Shown here: positions 61,655-64,000 of the stretch, piece by piece | How positions within the stretch are numbered: position 1 is the stretch's first letter | How the letters are laid out: every line of letters begins with the position of its first letter | DNA from: Bacteroidota bacterium | GTDB taxonomy: Bacteria; Bacteroidota; Ignavibacteria; Ignavibacteriales; Melioribacteraceae | DNA length: 64,000 bases | Direction: 5' to 3' | Assembly: GCA_023381535.1 (NCBI GenBank) | Contig: JAMCSN010000082.1 | Span: 1 to 64,000 of the forward strand | Translations under genes and position numbers: made by a program | The notes under the pieces: model-generated | The model's input: only the letters and a program-made list of their open reading frames with translations | Database searches by the model: none | Told to the model about the DNA's origin: nothing

Positions 61655-63467
61655 ATTTTGCGAAGTGTGTAGCGATTAATTTTGCTTTTGCCTCCCCAAC
61701 AACTTCGGCGAGTTTTGCTTCGTCTGCTTTTTTGATCTCGTCCAAACTGAATTTGGTTAAAAGCTTTTGCGCAACTTTTTCACCAATGCCTTTTATCTCA
61801 AGAAGTTCGCTTGTAAATGTTCTTTTGCTTCTGCGCTCGCGATGAAATGTTATTGCGAAGCGGTGGGCTTCGTCGCGGACATGCTGAATTAATTTCAAAC
61901 TTGATGAAGTTTTCGGAATCGATTGTGCTTCCGGTTCACCCGGCAGAAAAACTTCTTCCAACCGTTTTGCCAGACCGATAATTTCGTAACCTTTCAATCC
62001 GAGCGAATCCAACGAATCAATTGCGCTTGAAAGCTGCCCTTTGCCGCCATCAACCATAATTAAATCCGGTATCGGCTGATTTTCTTCTATTACTCTTTTG
62101 TAACGGCGAGAAATTATTTCGCGCATACTTGCAAAGTCATCGGGACCCTCAACCGTCTTGATGATAAATTTGCGGTACAAACTTTTCTTCGGTTTGCCAT
62201 CTACAAAAACGACCATGCTTGCAACCGCATCGGTACCTTGTAAATTACTGTTGTCGAAGCATTCAATAATTCTTGGAAGTTTCTTCAAACGCAGATCTCT
62301 TTGAAGCGCGGACAAAACATAAGGAACATTGCCTTCCTTTTTCATTTTCTGCAGCTGGATTTCTTTCAATTGCAGAATTGCGTTTTGTTTACACATCATC
62401 AAAAGCGATTTCGCTTCGCTCTGCCGCTGCGGAATAAAGAACTTGCACTTTTTAATTGCGCGCGTATTTAACCATTCCAAAAGCGATTCAGCATCTTCCG
62501 GCTCTGTTTCCAAAACTATTTCTTGCGGCACCTCAACAAATTCTGCATAATAAAATTTTATGATTGAAGCATAGATTTGCGTTTGCTCTTCGTTCTCTTC
62601 GGCGCTCAAATTCAGTTGTCGCTTGCCTACAAGTTTCCCGGAGCGGATATTCAACACCGTGGCGGAGACATCTTTACCTTCGTAGGCAGCGCTGATTATA
62701 TCGCGGTCTTCAAGATCGGTGGAGACAACTTTTTGTTTTGAAGAATAAATCTGTAATTGATTAATCCGGTCGCGCAGTTCGGCGGCTTTTTCAAATTCAA
62801 ATTTCTCCGATGCGCTTTGCATCTGCATTTTAAGTTCGTCAAGTAATTCGTCTGTCTTTCCTCGTAAAACTTTTATGACTTGATTTACCATCCCGTTGTA
62901 ATGAGCTTGTGTAACCAATCCTTCGCAAGGTCCTTCGCATTTCTTGATGTGATAATCCAAGCACACTTTGAATTTCTTTTTCTCAATTGCTTCTTCGGTG
63001 ATATCCAGCTTGCAGCTTCTTATCTTAAAAATTTTATTCAGCATCCGGAGAGACGATTTCATGTTTTTAACTTCGGTGTACGGACCAAAATATTTCGAAC
63101 CGTCTTTGATCACGTTTCTTGTTGGAAAAATCTGAGGGAAAGGTTCGTTTGTAATGCGAATGTAGGGAAAGGTTTTATCATCCTTTAAGTTGATGTTGTA
63201 GCGCGGTTTCAGATCTTTGATGAGATTGTTCTCAAGAACCAGCGCTTCAATCTCGCTGTCGGTTATGATGAGTTGTAAATCGGCGACTTTGGAAACGAGC
63301 GCGGCAGTCTTAGGTGATTCGATATTTTTCTGAAAATATGAACGCACACGATTGCGCAGATTCTTTGCCTTGCCGACATAAATTACTTTCCCTTTTTCAT
63401 TCAGGAATTGGTAAATGCCCGGCAAAAGCGGAAGGTTATTAAGTTTATCTTCAAGCTGTGTGTTCAT
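61653..63467 (-). CDS. uvrC: Excinuclease ABC subunit C
   Basis: The 604-residue nuclease makes both incisions in nucleotide excision repair. The GIY-YIG domain is at the N-terminus (LPLLPGIYQFLNEKGKVIYV near 15-33, then GKAKNLRNRV), the UVR helix pair near 205-240 (KFEFEKAAELRD), the RNase H-like domain with ECFDNSNLQGTDAVASMV and DLIMVDGGKGQL, and C-terminal HhH repeats (LEIKGIGEKVAQKLL). Length is typical. It is read towards the SRP RNA and its stop touches the RNA's terminator. Confidence 0.97.
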   Translation of the reverse strand: MNTQLEDKLNNLPLLPGIYQFLNEKGKVIYVGKAKNLRNRVRSYFQKNIESPKTAALVSKVADLQLIITDSEIEALVLENNLIKDLKPRYNINLKDDKTFPYIRITNEPFPQIFPTRNVIKDGSKYFGPYTEVKNMKSSLRMLNKIFKIRSCKLDITEEAIEKKKFKVCLDYHIKKCEGPCEGLVTQAHYNGMVNQVIKVLRGKTDELLDELKMQMQSASEKFEFEKAAELRDRINQLQIYSSKQKVVSTDLEDRDIISAAYEGKDVSATVLNIRSGKLVGKRQLNLSAEENEEQTQIYASIIKFYYAEFVEVPQEIVLETEPEDAESLLEWLNTRAIKKCKFFIPQRQSEAKSLLMMCKQNAILQLKEIQLQKMKKEGNVPYVLSALQRDLRLKKLPRIIECFDNSNLQGTDAVASMVVFVDGKPKKSLYRKFIIKTVEGPDDFASMREIISRRYKRVIEENQPIPDLIMVDGGKGQLSSAIDSLDSLGLKGYEIIGLAKRLEEVFLPGEPEAQSIPKTSSSLKLIQHVRDEAHRFAITFHRERRSKRTFTSELLEIKGIGEKVAQKLLTKFSLDEIKKADEAKLAEVVGEAKAKLIATHFAK

Positions 63468-63511
63468 TTAAACCGATTCTTTTCTAACCATAAAATAAAC
63501 AAACAATTCAA

Positions 63512-63540
63512 AACAAAAATGGCTGGTAAATGCCAGCCAT
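63512..63540 (-). terminator. Terminator of glgC
   Basis: ATGGCTGG (63519-63526) pairs perfectly with CCAGCCAT (63533-63540) around a six-base loop, followed on the minus strand by TTTTTGTTTT. It lies 29 bases after the glgC stop. Confidence 0.9.
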
Positions 63541-63568
63541 TCTCGGTAAACCTAATCAAGTTGAAGTG

Positions 63569-64000
63569 TTAGTTAAAAACATAATTCTTCGGGATTACAA
63601 CAATGCCGGTATCTGAAACTGTAAAACGTTTTCTGTCGGTTTCAGTGTCGAATCCAATTTCCATTCCTTCCGGAATGCTAACGTTTTTATCCATAATCGT
63701 TCGTCTAATTCTCGAGTATCTGCCGATGTTACAGTTGTCCATCACAATTGAATCCGTGACATAAGAAAAACTATTCACGCGAACGTTGAAACCGATTATG
63801 GATCGTTCAACCAATCCGCCGGAAATTATTGTTCCGTCTGATATCAATGAATTAATTGCGCGCCCGACTCTTTCGCCTTCGTGAGATACGGTTTTTGCCG
63901 GAGGAAATTGCTGCTGCTGGGTTCTCAACGGCCAATCGAAATCGTATAAATTAAAATGAGGACTAACATTTATAAGGTCCATGCTTGCGGCGTAATAACT
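63569..64000 (-). CDS. glgC: Glucose-1-phosphate adenylyltransferase, C-terminal part at window edge
   Basis: The frame is open to the right edge, so this is the 3' part of a longer gene, not a 137-residue protein starting at 63982. The visible 143 residues are the left-handed beta-helix end of ADP-glucose pyrophosphorylase, with YYAASMDLINVSPHFNLYDF, DWPLRT and SLISDGTIISGG. It makes ADP-glucose for glycogen synthesis. The gene ends with NYVFN and a good terminator follows. The enzyme's catalytic half lies outside the window. Confidence 0.9.
   Translation of the reverse strand, partial: SYYAASMDLINVSPHFNLYDFDWPLRTQQQQFPPAKTVSHEGERVGRAINSLISDGTIISGGLVERSIIGFNVRVNSFSYVTDSIVMDNCNIGRYSRIRRTIMDKNVSIPEGMEIGFDTETDRKRFTVSDTGIVVIPKNYVFN

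Noticed and set aside
63569..63982. A complete 137-residue gene starting at 63982
   Set aside because: The frame continues to the window edge with family-consistent residues, so the ATG is internal to glgC.

Overview
The window looks like a chromosomal piece of a free-living member of the Ignavibacteria (Bacteroidota/Chlorobi side). The clues are C-terminal sorting domains of the type IX secretion system (T9SS) on three secreted proteins, several PorV/PorQ- or FadL-like outer-membrane barrels, promoters matching the Bacteroidota -33/-7 form (TTG, 19 bases, TAnnTTTG), a B12-dependent ribonucleotide reductase, an [FeFe]-hydrogenase maturation gene and moderate to low GC. The assignment is inference; no 16S or 23S gene is present. 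No complete insertion sequence, prophage, CRISPR array or tRNA gene was seen. One structural RNA, the small SRP RNA, is clear.

Layout. 1-1513: end-truncated malQ. 1792-5358: nrdJ. 5359-6404: a small scarred island with an MNT antitoxin, a beheaded HEPN toxin, a second copy of the nrdJ 3' end and a frameshifted RelE remnant. 6545-14766: yggS, divIVA, a purine nucleoside phosphorylase, a membrane protein, ileS, a DksA-like gene, lspA and rluD, an order that recalls the division/ileS cluster of Firmicutes. 14792-18562: an epimerase, a candidate palindromic mobile element, and an aspartase-like gene overlapping hydF. 18653-20764: a T9SS-tagged protein with nine CxxCH haem sites. 21008-25892: cysS and three envelope proteins. 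25977-33955: rsgA (apparent ATT start), an ATP-grasp protein, a TPR lipoprotein, a DUF4292 protein and an EnvC-like protein, then a second broken MNT/HEPN pair, a HAD phosphatase and a PQQ-like propeller. 34105-44210: lepA, lepB, a subtilase with T9SS tag, an O-methyltransferase, an Rrf2 regulator, a YigZ-family protein and uvrA. 44219-50800: a CxxC carboxymuconolactone decarboxylase-like protein, an amidohydrolase, an NTP pyrophosphatase, a DMT-like membrane protein, ubiE/menG, a small tandem four-Cys protein, a PAP2 phosphatase and ksgA. 50892-61543: glycosyltransferases, a DUF1207 protein, an M50 protease and a run of secreted and outer-membrane proteins. 61555-64000: SRP RNA, uvrC and the 3' part of glgC.

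The genes fall into three themes: housekeeping translation and repair (ileS, cysS, lepA, rsgA, ksgA, uvrA, uvrC, rluD), envelope biogenesis (lspA, lepB, EnvC-like, glycosyltransferases, PorV/PorQ-like barrels, T9SS cargo), and anaerobic or energy metabolism (B12 RNR, HydF, multihaem cytochrome, demethylmenaquinone methyltransferase). malQ and glgC, both glycogen-related, lie at the two window ends.

The most unusual region is 5233-6404. A 126-bp nrdJ 3' end is present twice, flanking a toxin-antitoxin relic. The two copies differ almost only at synonymous sites, so they diverged as working coding sequence and were brought together later. A second MNT/HEPN locus at 31826-32153 shows the same outcome: antitoxin intact, toxin destroyed.
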